Assembly: GCA_900469625.1 (NCBI GenBank)
Contig: UBXV01000005.1
Coordinates: 45,844 to 109,843, forward strand
Reading direction: 5' to 3'
Source: Hyphomicrobiales bacterium
GTDB lineage: Bacteria > Pseudomonadota > Alphaproteobacteria > Rhizobiales > Rhizobiaceae
DNA length: 64,000 nucleotides
Made by a program: the position numbers and the translations under genes. Each line of letters starts with the position of its first letter. Position 1 is the first letter of the stretch. Shown piece after piece: positions 17,474 to 27,213 of this stretch. The notes under the pieces were generated by a model. The model searched no databases, had not been told where the DNA came from, and saw nothing but the letters and a program-made list of their open reading frames with translations.

Positions 17474-20400
17474 ATGAAGTTCAACAAGCTTCGCCTGCTC
17501 GGCTTCAAGTCTTTCGTCGAACCCAGCGAATTCATCATCGAGCGCGGCTTGACCGGCATCGTCGGTCCGAATGGCTGCGGCAAGTCGAACCTTGTCGAAG
17601 CATTGCGCTGGGTGATGGGGGAAAACTCCTACAAGAACATGCGCGCGTCCGGCATGGACGACGTGATCTTTTCCGGCTCGGGCAATCGTCCGGCGCGCAA
17701 CACCGCCGAAGTCGGCCTCTATCTCGACAACAGCGATCGCACGGCACCTGCCGCCTTTAACGACAGCGACGAAATCCAGGTGACGCGCCGCATCGAGCGC
17801 GAACAGGGGTCGGTCTATAGGATCAACGGCAAGGAAGCGCGCGCAAAGGATGTGCAGCTCTTGTTTGCCGACGCCTCCACCGGCGCCCGTTCGCCGTCGA
17901 TGGTCGGCCAGGGGCGCATCGGCGAACTGATTTCGGCAAAGCCGCAGGCGCGCCGCCAGCTGCTGGAAGAAGCGGCCGGCATTTCCGGTCTGCATTCGCG
18001 CCGGCACGAGGCCGAGCTGCGGCTGAAGGCTGCCGAGACCAATCTCGAGCGCCTCGATGATGTGACCTCACAGCTCGAAAGCCAGATCGAGAGCCTGAAG
18101 CGCCAGGCCCGTCAGGCAAATCGCTTCAAGATGCTGTCGGCCGATATCCGCAAGCATGAGGCGATCCTGTTCCACATCCGCTGGGTCCAGGCCAAGGAGG
18201 CCGAGGCCGAGGCGACCAGCCAGCTCAACCAGGTGACGGCGCTGGTTGCGGAAAAGGCGCAGGCGCAGATGCAGGCGGCCAAGGATCAGGCGATTTCCAG
18301 CCTGAAACTGCCGGAGTTGCGCGAGAACGAGGCGAAGCTCGCCGCCGCCCTGCAGCGCCTGCAGATTGCCCGCTCGCAGCTCGAAGAAGATGCCGGCCGT
18401 ATCCTGCGCCGCCGCGACGAGCTGCAGCGCCGACTGGCGCAGCTGGCCGAGGATATCGCCCGCGAGGAACGCCTGGTTGCCGACAATGCCGGCATCATCG
18501 CCCGCCTCGACGAAGAGGACGAGGAACTGCGCGAGGCGCTTGGCGAGGCTGATGATCGAGCGAGCGAAGCCCGGGAGCGGCTCGAAGAGGCTAACGAGAA
18601 GTTGTCCGCAAGCGAAGCGGATCTGAGCCGGCTGACGGCCGAGCGTGCCGAGGCGCAGGCCGGCCGCAACCAGCTCGAGCGCGCATTGCGCGATCTGTCG
18701 GAACGCCAGGCGCGGCTGGCGCGCCAGTTGTCCGACCAGGCCCGCGATCTCGACGAACTCGACCGACAGATGGCATCGTTGCCCGACCCGCACGAAAAGC
18801 AGGGGCAGGTGGAGGTGGCCGAGGCGGCGCTTGAAGAGGCCGAAGCGAACGTCGCCGATATCGAGGAGGCGCTCGCCGAAACCCGCCGCGCCGAGGCAGA
18901 CGCCCGCCCACCGGTCGATCGGGCGCGGGCCGTGCTCAATGGCATCGAGACCGAGGCGCGCACGATCCGCCGGATGCTCGAAGCGGCAGGCGGCGGCGAC
19001 TATCCTGGTGTCGTCGAGGAGATGAAGGTCGATCGCGGCTTCGAGACGGCACTTGGAGCCGCGCTCGGCGACGATCTCGATTCGCCGCTCGACAATGCGG
19101 CTCCCGCCCACTGGCGCGCACCGGGCGACCATTCCGGCGATGCCCCTTTGCCGCCGGGCGTGCGCTCCTTGATCGAGCACGTTCGCGCGCCGCAGGCGCT
19201 TGCCCGTGCCTTGAGCCAGATCGGCATCGTCGACAGCGAAGCGGAGGCCGAGCGGCTGATGCCGGCGCTGAAGCCCGGCCAGAGCCTGGTGACGAAACAG
19301 GGTTCCGTCTGGCGCTGGGACGGCCATGTGACCGGCTCCGAAGCGCCGAGCGCTGCTGCGCTCAGGCTCGCCCAGAAAAACCGCCTTGCCGAACTGGATA
19401 CCGAAGCGGACGAAGCCGGCGAGGCGCTGCGCCGTGCCGAGGCCGATCTTGCTGCAGCCGGATCACGCATTCGCGCCGAAGACGAGCGGCTCAGGCTTGC
19501 GCGCGACGCGCAGCGCATGATCACGCGCCAGCTGGGCGAGGCCCGCGATGCGCTGGCTGCCGCCGAGCGCGCCTCCGGCGATCTCTCGCGCCGCCGTGCT
19601 GTTGTTGCCGAGACCAAGAGCCAGCTTGAAAGCCAGCTGGAGGAAGTCGCCGAGCAGATAGAGACCGCCAACGATGCGCTTGCCGATGCGCCCGACCTTT
19701 CCGAGCTAGAGCTGAAACTGCGCACGCAGACGGCGGATGTCGCAGCCGACCGCGCCGCGGTTGCCGAACGGCGCGCCGCCTATGATGGCCTGGCGCGCGA
19801 GAACGAGGCGCGGCAGCGTCGCATTGCGGCAATATCGGGCGAACGCCAGACCTGGAAGGCGCGGGCCGCGAGCGCAGACGAGCACATCGCCACCCTCAGG
19901 GACCGCGAGGCGGAAGCCCGCGAAGAGGTCGAAGACCTGATGGATGCGCCCGACGAGTTCGACGACAAGCGGCGCGCGCTGATGAACGAATTGCAGAAGG
20001 CTGAAGCGTCACGCCGCGAGGCCGCCGATATCCTCGCCGAGGCCGAAGGGCGCCAGCGCGAGGCTGACCGCATGGCCGCGACGGCGCTGTCTGAGCTGGC
20101 GGAATCGCGCGAAAAGCGCGGCCGCGCCGAGGAGCGGCTGGTGTCTGGCCGCGAGCGGCGCGTCGAGATCGAGGCCCGGATCCAGGAGGCGCTGTCCTGC
20201 GCTCCGCACGAAGTGATGCGGTTGACCGGGCTTGCCGTCGACGAAGCGTTGCCCGACATGCGCAATGTCGAGCGCGAGCTGGAACGGCTGAAGATCGAAC
20301 GCGAACGTCTTGGCGCCGTCAATCTGCGCGCCGAAGAGGAACAGAAGGAGCTGTCGGAGCGTCTCGCCCTGCTCCTGAAGGAGCGCGACGACGTCATCGA

Positions 20401-20935
20401 GGCGATCCGCAAGCTGCGCAGCGCCATCCAGAACCTCAACCGCGAGGGGCGCGAGCGGCTGATCGTCGCTTTCGACGTGGTCAACGCCCAGTTCCAGCGG
20501 CTCTTTACCCATCTCTTCGGCGGCGGCACGGCTGAACTGCAATTGATCGAGAGCGACGACCCGCTTGAAGCGGGCCTCGAGATCCTCGCTCGCCCACCGG
20601 GCAAGAAGCCGCAGACGATGACGCTGCTGTCGGGCGGCGAGCAGGCGCTGACGGCGATGGCGCTGATCTTTGCCGTCTTCCTCACCAATCCGGCGCCGAT
20701 CTGCGTGCTCGACGAAGTCGATGCCCCGCTCGACGACCACAATGTCGAGCGCTATTGCAACCTGATGGACGAGATGGCGGCGTCGACCGAGACCCGCTTC
20801 GTCATCATCACTCATAACCCGATCACCATGGCCCGCATGAACCGTCTGTTCGGCGTGACGATGGCAGAGCAGGGCGTGTCCCAGCTCGTTTCCGTCGATC
20901 TGCAGACCGCGGAGCGGCTGAGGGAAGTGGTCTAG
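17474..20935 (+). CDS. smc: chromosome segregation protein SMC
   Basis: The 1153-residue ATPase organises and segregates the chromosome. The Walker A motif GPNGCGKS is at residues 31-38. Two long coiled coils (rich in E, A, R, L) flank a hinge near residues 510-640 (YPGVVEEMKVDRGFETALGAALGDD and onward). The signature LLSGGEQAL and Walker B PICVLDEVDAPLDD lie in the C-terminal head. The expected partners ScpA and ScpB are not in the window. Its stop is four bases from the stop of the convergent caspase/lectin gene, with no visible terminator between them. Confidence 0.98.
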   Translation: MKFNKLRLLGFKSFVEPSEFIIERGLTGIVGPNGCGKSNLVEALRWVMGENSYKNMRASGMDDVIFSGSGNRPARNTAEVGLYLDNSDRTAPAAFNDSDEIQVTRRIEREQGSVYRINGKEARAKDVQLLFADASTGARSPSMVGQGRIGELISAKPQARRQLLEEAAGISGLHSRRHEAELRLKAAETNLERLDDVTSQLESQIESLKRQARQANRFKMLSADIRKHEAILFHIRWVQAKEAEAEATSQLNQVTALVAEKAQAQMQAAKDQAISSLKLPELRENEAKLAAALQRLQIARSQLEEDAGRILRRRDELQRRLAQLAEDIAREERLVADNAGIIARLDEEDEELREALGEADDRASEARERLEEANEKLSASEADLSRLTAERAEAQAGRNQLERALRDLSERQARLARQLSDQARDLDELDRQMASLPDPHEKQGQVEVAEAALEEAEANVADIEEALAETRRAEADARPPVDRARAVLNGIETEARTIRRMLEAAGGGDYPGVVEEMKVDRGFETALGAALGDDLDSPLDNAAPAHWRAPGDHSGDAPLPPGVRSLIEHVRAPQALARALSQIGIVDSEAEAERLMPALKPGQSLVTKQGSVWRWDGHVTGSEAPSAAALRLAQKNRLAELDTEADEAGEALRRAEADLAAAGSRIRAEDERLRLARDAQRMITRQLGEARDALAAAERASGDLSRRRAVVAETKSQLESQLEEVAEQIETANDALADAPDLSELELKLRTQTADVAADRAAVAERRAAYDGLARENEARQRRIAAISGERQTWKARAASADEHIATLRDREAEAREEVEDLMDAPDEFDDKRRALMNELQKAEASRREAADILAEAEGRQREADRMAATALSELAESREKRGRAEERLVSGRERRVEIEARIQEALSCAPHEVMRLTGLAVDEALPDMRNVERELERLKIERERLGAVNLRAEEEQKELSERLALLLKERDDVIEAIRKLRSAIQNLNREGRERLIVAFDVVNAQFQRLFTHLFGGGTAELQLIESDDPLEAGLEILARPPGKKPQTMTLLSGGEQALTAMALIFAVFLTNPAPICVLDEVDAPLDDHNVERYCNLMDEMAASTETRFVIITHNPITMARMNRLFGVTMAEQGVSQLVSVDLQTAERLREVV

Positions 20936-20939
20936 GCGG

Positions 20940-22757
20940 TCACTCGAATTCGAGAATGAGACCGCCGGTTCCGTCGGTTGGCCCCATGTCATCCCAGGTG
21001 TCGACATAGACGGACTTCGTGTCGACCTTTCCGCGGCGATGCGCGTAGTACATGCCGATATCGTCGCCCTTCTTGTCTTCGTTCGGCATGTCGGCGAACC
21101 ACTTCGTGTAGGTCATGCCGGAGCCGTTATCCCACCGCCAGCCGCCCTTCGGCTCCTTGCCCTGGGGGTCCTGCGTGAGGCCGATCCAGGGCCCCATCTT
21201 GTAGCTGACGTTTCCCCTTGGGTCGTAGCCCACCTGAAAGAAGCTCTGATCGGCGTTGAACAGCGACGCCACGAAGGCGTTCTCCTCCTCGGAGGAAATC
21301 GCCGCCAGATGCGCCCCGCAGCCGCTGGCGATCCCGCGCGCATAAACCGCCAGGATCGTGCCGGTTCTGACTGCCACATAGAGATGCCCGCCGAACACGC
21401 CATAGACGGTATCGAAATGACGCAGGCAGGTGAGGGCCTCCAGAACACGCTTGTCCGGTTCGAGGCCCTCGAGGTTGGCAACGTCGTAGCGCCGGGCTTT
21501 CGGCGCGCTATAGAGGCCCTCCGCGCTGTCATTGACGGCAATGCCGAGGGATTCTGCCGTGCGTTCGGTGATGAAACCACTCGCCGGCTGCCTTTCGGTG
21601 CTCTGGAAGAGTTTGATCGCCTCCCGTGTCAGTCCGCCGAAAACGCCGTCGGCCGTGCCGACGGTAAAGCCCTTGGCGACGAGTGCCAGCTGCACGTTCC
21701 GTCGCCGGTCCTTGTCGGGCAGAAGTCGCGCTTCGACCGATTGCGGCAGATGCGACTGGTTGCGGACCGCCGCGGGCTCGATCTGCGCCAGCGTCTGGCG
21801 TCCGAGGTCGGCATATTCGCCGCTGCGATGCTTTTCGACAAAGAAGTGCCAGATCCGTGGCGTCCCAACCCGGAGCGCCTTCTTGAAATCCCTTTCCGCT
21901 TCGAGTGCATCGGGATCTTCTGCCGGAACCGGTAGCGCCGGTGCGGCTGCCTCGATCCGTGGGGCCGCTTGCTCTTGCCCGAAGTAGAATTCGAGCGACA
22001 GCGAGGAGAGGATCTGCGGTGACTGTTTGCCGCCGGTATCCTTGCGCACATCGCGCACCACGCGCTTGAAGGCAGTGCCGACCTCGAGCCCGGCGCCGGA
22101 CAGATTGGCAATCAGGGCGCGGGTGAAAGGTGAATGGCCGTCGGTGCCGTCGGCGGCCACCTGTCCCGGCGCTGCTGCAAACGCAACGAGAGTGCCGGAA
22201 CCTTGCGTTTCGATCGGTGCGAGACCGCGGGTGGCAATGCCGCGCGTGGCGCCGTCGACATCGACGTTGAGTTTGTTGGCCAGCGGATTGTTGCGGCAGG
22301 CGTCGAGAAAGACGAGCGATATCCGCGCACGCTTTTCGAGCGCATTGATGATCTCTGTGAGAGCCACGGTTTCCGCCGGAACGTCGAACTCGCTTTCGAG
22401 CCTGGCGTCGGTGCCGATCAGGAAATTCTCGCCGCGAAGCTGCATGCCATGCCCGGCAAAATAGAACAGCGCTGTGTCCTCTGGCCCGATGTTGCGGGAG
22501 AAACGCGACAGCGCCTCGGCAAAATGACGGCGATCGGCATTGACCACCAGTTCCGCTTCAAAACCCTGGCTCTTGAGAAAGTCGCTGAAGGCTTCGGCGT
22601 CGCGCGCCGCGTTCGGTAGCGTGCCGGCAACGGCGTAGTCGCTCATGCCCACGACCAGCGCCATCCGTTTGCCGGCGTTTTCAGCCAAGGCGAAGCCCGG
22701 GGCAAGCAGCAGCAGGAGAGAAAGCACCGAAAAGCCAAGCTTCGCACGACATTCCAT
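20940..22757 (-). CDS. secreted caspase-like protein with peptidoglycan-binding and C-type lectin domains
   Basis: The 605-residue product starts at ATG 22757 behind GGAGG, with a signal peptide (1-25, ending FALA). Residues about 31-258 form a caspase/metacaspase (C14) domain with the dyad H103 (FAGHGMQ) and C154 (LDACRNNP). Residues about 350-405 form a PG_binding_1-like domain (GTADGVFGGLTREAIKLFQ). Residues about 447-605 look like a C-type lectin fold: GAHLAAISSEEENAFV, WIGL, GGWRWDNGSGMTY.KWF, WDDM and a terminal ILEFE. The dyad is complete, so it is likely an active cysteine protease exported to the periplasm or outside. Its targets are unknown. It is convergent with smc and stands alone. 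Confidence 0.85.
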   Translation of the reverse strand: MECRAKLGFSVLSLLLLLAPGFALAENAGKRMALVVGMSDYAVAGTLPNAARDAEAFSDFLKSQGFEAELVVNADRRHFAEALSRFSRNIGPEDTALFYFAGHGMQLRGENFLIGTDARLESEFDVPAETVALTEIINALEKRARISLVFLDACRNNPLANKLNVDVDGATRGIATRGLAPIETQGSGTLVAFAAAPGQVAADGTDGHSPFTRALIANLSGAGLEVGTAFKRVVRDVRKDTGGKQSPQILSSLSLEFYFGQEQAAPRIEAAAPALPVPAEDPDALEAERDFKKALRVGTPRIWHFFVEKHRSGEYADLGRQTLAQIEPAAVRNQSHLPQSVEARLLPDKDRRRNVQLALVAKGFTVGTADGVFGGLTREAIKLFQSTERQPASGFITERTAESLGIAVNDSAEGLYSAPKARRYDVANLEGLEPDKRVLEALTCLRHFDTVYGVFGGHLYVAVRTGTILAVYARGIASGCGAHLAAISSEEENAFVASLFNADQSFFQVGYDPRGNVSYKMGPWIGLTQDPQGKEPKGGWRWDNGSGMTYTKWFADMPNEDKKGDDIGMYYAHRRGKVDTKSVYVDTWDDMGPTDGTGGLILEFE

Positions 22758-23121
22758 GACATGCCTCCAAGCCTTCAGGATTGAAACGAGCCGGTACCGT
22801 GGGATGTTCGCCGATGTCGCCCGCATCGTCTCATTATATTAGATGTTGATCATTGAAGCGGCAACGGGCTGCTGGCGATCTGTGCTGCCCTTCGTTGAGA
22901 TCCGACGGAGGAAAGTGGTTTTCAGATGCGGGCGCGGCGGCCGATGAGATCGCCCGCAATCGGGCATGCTGCCGCTCTGCCGAACGTTACGTTTTTTGCC
23001 GCGTTGCAGTCGCCGGCTGATAAAATGATGCGCTGCAGCATAAATCTTCGGCGAGTGCATTTCCAGGCTGAAGCATATACTGTAAATCGTCATAAAAGAC
23101 TGTTTTGGGTGGAGAGCAGGC
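22758..23121. other. 364-base intergenic region with divergent promoters
   Basis: No gene is supported here. The region must carry promoters for the caspase/lectin gene (left) and ppdK (right). Next to ppdK, a -10-like TATACT occurs near 23076 and a GGAGAG site lies just before the start codon. No clear operator palindrome is seen. Confidence 0.5.
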
Positions 23122-25788
23122 ATGACGAAATGGGTTTACACCTTCGGTGGGGGCAAGGCCGAAGGTCGGGCGGGCGATCGTGACCGGCTGGGTGGCAAGG
23201 GCGCGAACCTTGCGGAAATGTGCAGCCTCGGCCTGCCGGTGCCGCCGGGACTGACGATCATCACAGATGCCTGCAACAGCTATTTCGACAATGGCCGCGA
23301 AATACCCGCCGGGTTGCACGATCAGGTCCGCGAAGGCATTCGCCGGATGGAGGAAATCACCGGCCGGGTCTTTGGTGACATCAACCGTCCGCTGCTGCTT
23401 TCCGTGCGTTCCGGTGCCCGTGCGTCGATGCCGGGCATGATGGACACGGTCCTCAATCTCGGCCTCAACGATCAGTCCGTACATGCGCTCGGTCACGATG
23501 CCGGCGATGCGCGCTTTGCCTGGGACAGCTATCGGCGTTTCATCCAGATGTATGGCGACGTCGTCATGGGCGTCGATCATGACGTGTTCGAAGAGATCCT
23601 CGAGGACGAGAAGGCCCGCCTCGGCCACGAGCAGGATACAGAGCTTTCCGCGGTCGAGTGGCAGCATGTCATTTCCCGTTACAAGGAAGCGATCGAGGAA
23701 GCGCTCGGCGAGCCCTTTCCCCAGGACCCGGAAATCCAGCTCTGGGGCGCGATCGGCGCCGTGTTTTCAAGCTGGATGAACCCGCGCGCCATCACCTACC
23801 GCCACCTGCATTCCATCCCGGCGGCATGGGGCACGGCGGTCAACGTCCAGGCGATGGTGTTCGGCAATCTCGGCAATTCGTCGGCAACCGGCGTTGCCTT
23901 TACCCGTAACCCATCGACGGGAGAGAACGAGCTTTACGGCGAGTTCCTCGTCAATGCCCAGGGTGAGGACGTGGTCGCCGGCATCCGCACGCCGCAAAAC
24001 ATCACCGAGGCCGCTCGTATCGCGTCGGGCTCCGACAAGCCGTCGCTTGAAAAGCTGATGCCGGAAGCCTTTGCCGAGTTTCGCGCCATCTGCGACAAGC
24101 TCGAGCGGCACTATCGCGACATGCAGGATCTCGAATTCACCATCGAACGCGGCACGCTCTGGATGCTGCAGACCCGCTCCGGCAAGCGCACGGCCAAGGC
24201 CGCGCTCAAGATCGCCGTCGACATGGCGGACGAGGGACTGATCTCGACGAACGAAGCGGTCGCCCGCATCGATCCGGCTTCGCTCGACCAGTTGCTGCAC
24301 CCGACGATCGATCCGCATGCACGCCGCGATATCATCGGCTCCGGCCTTCCGGCGTCGCCGGGGGCGGCAACAGGAGAAATGGTCTTCACCTCCGAGGAGG
24401 CAGTCCAGGCCGACAAGGAAGGCCGCAAGGTCATTCTCGTGCGCATCGAAACCAGCCCTGAAGACATTCACGGGATGCATGCCGCCGAGGGAATTCTGAC
24501 GACGCGCGGCGGCATGACCAGCCACGCCGCGGTGGTCGCGCGCGGGATGGGCACGCCATGCGTTTCCGGCGCGGGCAGCATTCGCGTCGATCTGCGCAAC
24601 GAATTGCTGATCACCCCGAGCGTGACGCTGAAGAAGGGTGACGTCATCACCATCGACGGCTCTTCAGGTCAGGTGCTGAAGGGGGCGATCGCCATGCTCC
24701 AGCCGGAACTCTCCGGCGATTTCGGGAAGATCATGGCCTGGGCGGATGCGAGCCGCCGCATGACCGTGCGCACCAACGCCGAAACGCCGGCCGACGCGCG
24801 TGCTGCGCGCTCCTTCGGCGCCGAAGGCATCGGTCTTTGCCGCACCGAGCACATGTTCTTCGAGGACGGGCGCATCAATGTCATGCGCGAGATGATCCTT
24901 GCGGAAGACGAGGCAGGCCGGCGCATGGCGCTTGCCAAGCTGTTGCCGATGCAGCGCTCGGACTTCGTCGAACTCTTCTCGATCATGCACGGCCTGCCGG
25001 TTACCATTCGCCTGCTCGACCCGCCTCTGCACGAATTCCTGCCGAAGACCGACGAGGAAATCGCCGATGTCGCCGGCGTGCTTTCACTCGATCCGTCAGC
25101 CCTGCGCCAGCGCGTCGATCAGCTGCACGAGTTCAATCCCATGCTCGGCCATCGTGGTTGCCGGCTCGCCATCTCCTATCCGGAGATCGCCGAGATGCAG
25201 GCTCGCGCCATCTTCGAGGCGGCCGTCGAGGCCGCGCGCGAAACCGGTGCTCCCGTCGTGCCTGAAATCATGGTGCCGCTCGTCGGCCTGCGCGCCGAGC
25301 TCGACTACGTCAAGGAACGCATCGATGCGGTGGCAAAGGCCGTGATCGGCGAGGCCGGCATCGAGATCGACTATCTCGTCGGCACGATGATCGAGCTGCC
25401 GCGCGCAGCCCTTCGCGCCCATGTGATTGCCGAGGCCGCCGACTTCTTCTCCTTCGGCACCAACGACCTGACCCAGACGACCTTCGGCATTTCGCGCGAC
25501 GATGCCTCGCAGTTCCTGGCGACCTATCAGCAGAAGGGCATCATCGAGCAGGATCCTTTCGTCTCGCTCGATTTCGACGGGGTCGGCGAGTTGATCCAGA
25601 TTGCTGCCGAACGTGGACGCCGCACCAAGAACGGGCTGAAGCTCGGCATCTGCGGCGAGCACGGCGGTGATCCCGCCTCGATCCGCTTCTGCGAGGATGC
25701 CGGCCTCGACTACGTCTCCTGTTCGCCGTTCCGCGTGCCGATCGCCCGGCTGGCAGCCGCACAGGCGGCCATCAACGGCAAGGCGTGA
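23122..25788 (+). CDS. ppdK: pyruvate phosphate dikinase
   Basis: The 888-residue enzyme interconverts pyruvate + ATP + Pi with PEP + AMP + PPi, supporting gluconeogenesis or anaplerotic flux. The N-terminal ATP-grasp domain (LGGKGANLAEM, SVRSGARASMPGMMDTVLN), the phosphohistidine domain with the catalytic His in GGMTSHAAVVARGMGTPCVSG (landmark only) and the C-terminal PEP/pyruvate barrel (GICGEHGGDP) are all complete, in the usual order and length. The start is ATG 23122. It is monocistronic between a divergent promoter and a hairpin at 25816. Confidence 0.98.
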   Translation: MTKWVYTFGGGKAEGRAGDRDRLGGKGANLAEMCSLGLPVPPGLTIITDACNSYFDNGREIPAGLHDQVREGIRRMEEITGRVFGDINRPLLLSVRSGARASMPGMMDTVLNLGLNDQSVHALGHDAGDARFAWDSYRRFIQMYGDVVMGVDHDVFEEILEDEKARLGHEQDTELSAVEWQHVISRYKEAIEEALGEPFPQDPEIQLWGAIGAVFSSWMNPRAITYRHLHSIPAAWGTAVNVQAMVFGNLGNSSATGVAFTRNPSTGENELYGEFLVNAQGEDVVAGIRTPQNITEAARIASGSDKPSLEKLMPEAFAEFRAICDKLERHYRDMQDLEFTIERGTLWMLQTRSGKRTAKAALKIAVDMADEGLISTNEAVARIDPASLDQLLHPTIDPHARRDIIGSGLPASPGAATGEMVFTSEEAVQADKEGRKVILVRIETSPEDIHGMHAAEGILTTRGGMTSHAAVVARGMGTPCVSGAGSIRVDLRNELLITPSVTLKKGDVITIDGSSGQVLKGAIAMLQPELSGDFGKIMAWADASRRMTVRTNAETPADARAARSFGAEGIGLCRTEHMFFEDGRINVMREMILAEDEAGRRMALAKLLPMQRSDFVELFSIMHGLPVTIRLLDPPLHEFLPKTDEEIADVAGVLSLDPSALRQRVDQLHEFNPMLGHRGCRLAISYPEIAEMQARAIFEAAVEAARETGAPVVPEIMVPLVGLRAELDYVKERIDAVAKAVIGEAGIEIDYLVGTMIELPRAALRAHVIAEAADFFSFGTNDLTQTTFGISRDDASQFLATYQQKGIIEQDPFVSLDFDGVGELIQIAAERGRRTKNGLKLGICGEHGGDPASIRFCEDAGLDYVSCSPFRVPIARLAAAQAAINGKA

Positions 25789-25815
25789 AGCGACAACGAC
25801 GCCCTTGAACGATCA

Positions 25816-25845
25816 GCGCCCCGGAACCGTGATGTTCCGGGGCGC
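25816..25845 (+). terminator. hairpin after ppdK (no T-tract)
   Basis: A 12-base perfect stem (GCGCCCCGGAAC / GTTCCGGGGCGC) with a six-base loop lies 28 bases after the ppdK stop. It lacks a T-run, so it may be a transcript-stabilising structure or a weak terminator. Confidence 0.6.
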
Positions 25846-25925
25846 CCTCGGATCTGGAAACGGCTGCATCGTTTTCTCCCTGAACCCGGTCCGGTCCAAC
25901 GAGCAAAGCAGTCTGGTATCGGCCG

Positions 25926-26198
25926 TCAATTGCCCTGCACGATAACAGGGCGCGTTACCACGACCGGGCGGCTCCAGCCCCATATCATCACATCGTTGTC
26001 ATAGCGAAAGGCGCGCGACTCGGCGCGGCGGTCGAGTTCGATACGCTGCAGGCAGGTGGCAAAGGCGTCGGTGCCGCGCCGAAAGCCGTAGGAGGCGCAG
26101 GTGTTGCCATCAGCGGCGCGTCGTTCTTCCGGTGTCATCGTCTGGCAAGCCGCGAGCATCAGCCCGGCGGCGGCAAGGATCAGCAGTTTGGTCTTCAT
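25926..26198 (-). CDS. small lipoprotein, function unknown
   Basis: The product has 90 residues and is a lipoprotein: the signal is MKTKLLILAAAGLMLAAC with the lipidated Cys at residue 18. It then has TCASYGFRRGTDAFATCLQ, with two cysteines spaced 15 apart, and an Arg/Pro/Val-rich tail. I know the Cys-containing motif from small rhizobial lipoproteins of unknown function. ATG 26198 is ten bases after AGGAGG; the ATG at 26207 is only one base from it and is less suitable. It lies convergent to ppdK. Confidence 0.78.
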   Translation of the reverse strand: MKTKLLILAAAGLMLAACQTMTPEERRAADGNTCASYGFRRGTDAFATCLQRIELDRRAESRAFRYDNDVMIWGWSRPVVVTRPVIVQGN

Positions 26199-26564
26199 CG
26201 TCTTCATGCCTCCTGAGCGGACGCAGATCGGATCGGCGAAAGCGCTTCGTTGCGTGTGCCCGTACCTCACAATGGCAAGGTCGTCGGGCACGCCGCGTCG
26301 CTCGGCACTTCGCCACCGGCTGCGGGACAGAGCTCTGCCGCATGGTGAGCCGTCATGTCCACCCTGATTATTTCGGGGATCTGCACAAAGACCCGCGTGG
26401 CGGCTCTTGCAATCGGCGGTCGAGGCTTGGCAAGGGCCAGAAACCCAAGCCGGGGTTTCGGGCAGAAAGACACCACACGGATATTGCGGTCACGATTCAA
26501 TTGCATACGGGCATGATGAGCCCGCCCGCAGCCCGCCGTCAATCCGTTTCCTTACGGTGAAGGA

Positions 26565-26954
26565 TCAGATGCGCTCGAGCACGCCGACGAAGGATTCGGC
26601 AAAGCTTTTCAGGTCCTGGGTGTTTTCACCGGGGGGCTCGAGCCGGATTGTCGAGCCTTCCTCTTCGAGGCAGACGAACAGGATCGGCGATGTCTCACCG
26701 TCGGCTTCGCCGATGCGAAGCACCGCGATGCTCAAGCAATTCTCGATCAGGCCAGAGGCTGGAAGCGCGAAGAGGAATTCGCCGCCGACATTGTCGGCAA
26801 CGGTGCGGATGAAAGCGGTGAAATCGTCCTTGCTTCCGGAGAAACCGTCGAGGGAAAGCTCCAACTCCAACAGCGCCATCGGTATGCCGCTGTCGGCTGG
26901 CGAGGGCGGTGCGGCATGGGTGGCGGGTGCCACGGCTACCTGCGATGCGACCAT
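26565..26954 (-). CDS. hypothetical protein, 129 aa
   Basis: The small acidic cytosolic protein starts at ATG 26954. After an Ala/Pro-rich, probably disordered start (1-25), it has an alternating alpha/beta pattern (GSKDDFTAFIRTVADNVGG, IENCLSIAVLRIGEADGETSPILFVCLEEEGSTIRLEP as landmarks). Codon use is normal for the window. No domain is recognised. It lies in its own transcription unit between a small lipoprotein and the DUF1499 gene. Confidence 0.65.
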   Translation of the reverse strand: MVASQVAVAPATHAAPPSPADSGIPMALLELELSLDGFSGSKDDFTAFIRTVADNVGGEFLFALPASGLIENCLSIAVLRIGEADGETSPILFVCLEEEGSTIRLEPPGENTQDLKSFAESFVGVLERI

Positions 26955-27213
26955 GATGTCTCTCCGTCTTGCCGTGCCGGATCTGTTCCCGGTCGTCGGC
27001 CGTTGCCTCCGATTGACGTTGCACGACAGATTTGCCGCCGTGCGAGCATATTCCTGATGTCTGATAGGTGGTTAACGAGAATGGCGATTTTGCGGCAGGG
27101 GGGCCCGGGGGTCCACCCCCTGCCGCGCGCCGGTGTCTATTGCCTGTTTTCACGGCCCCGGCCATGGTCTAAGAATGCAGGTCTGTTTTGATGCAGGGGA
27201 TTGATTCCGTTAC

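Noticed and set aside
22839-23667. Minus-strand frames over the ppdK promoter and 5-prime part
   Set aside because: They are shadows of ppdK; codon third positions fit ppdK, and no signal or RBS supports them.
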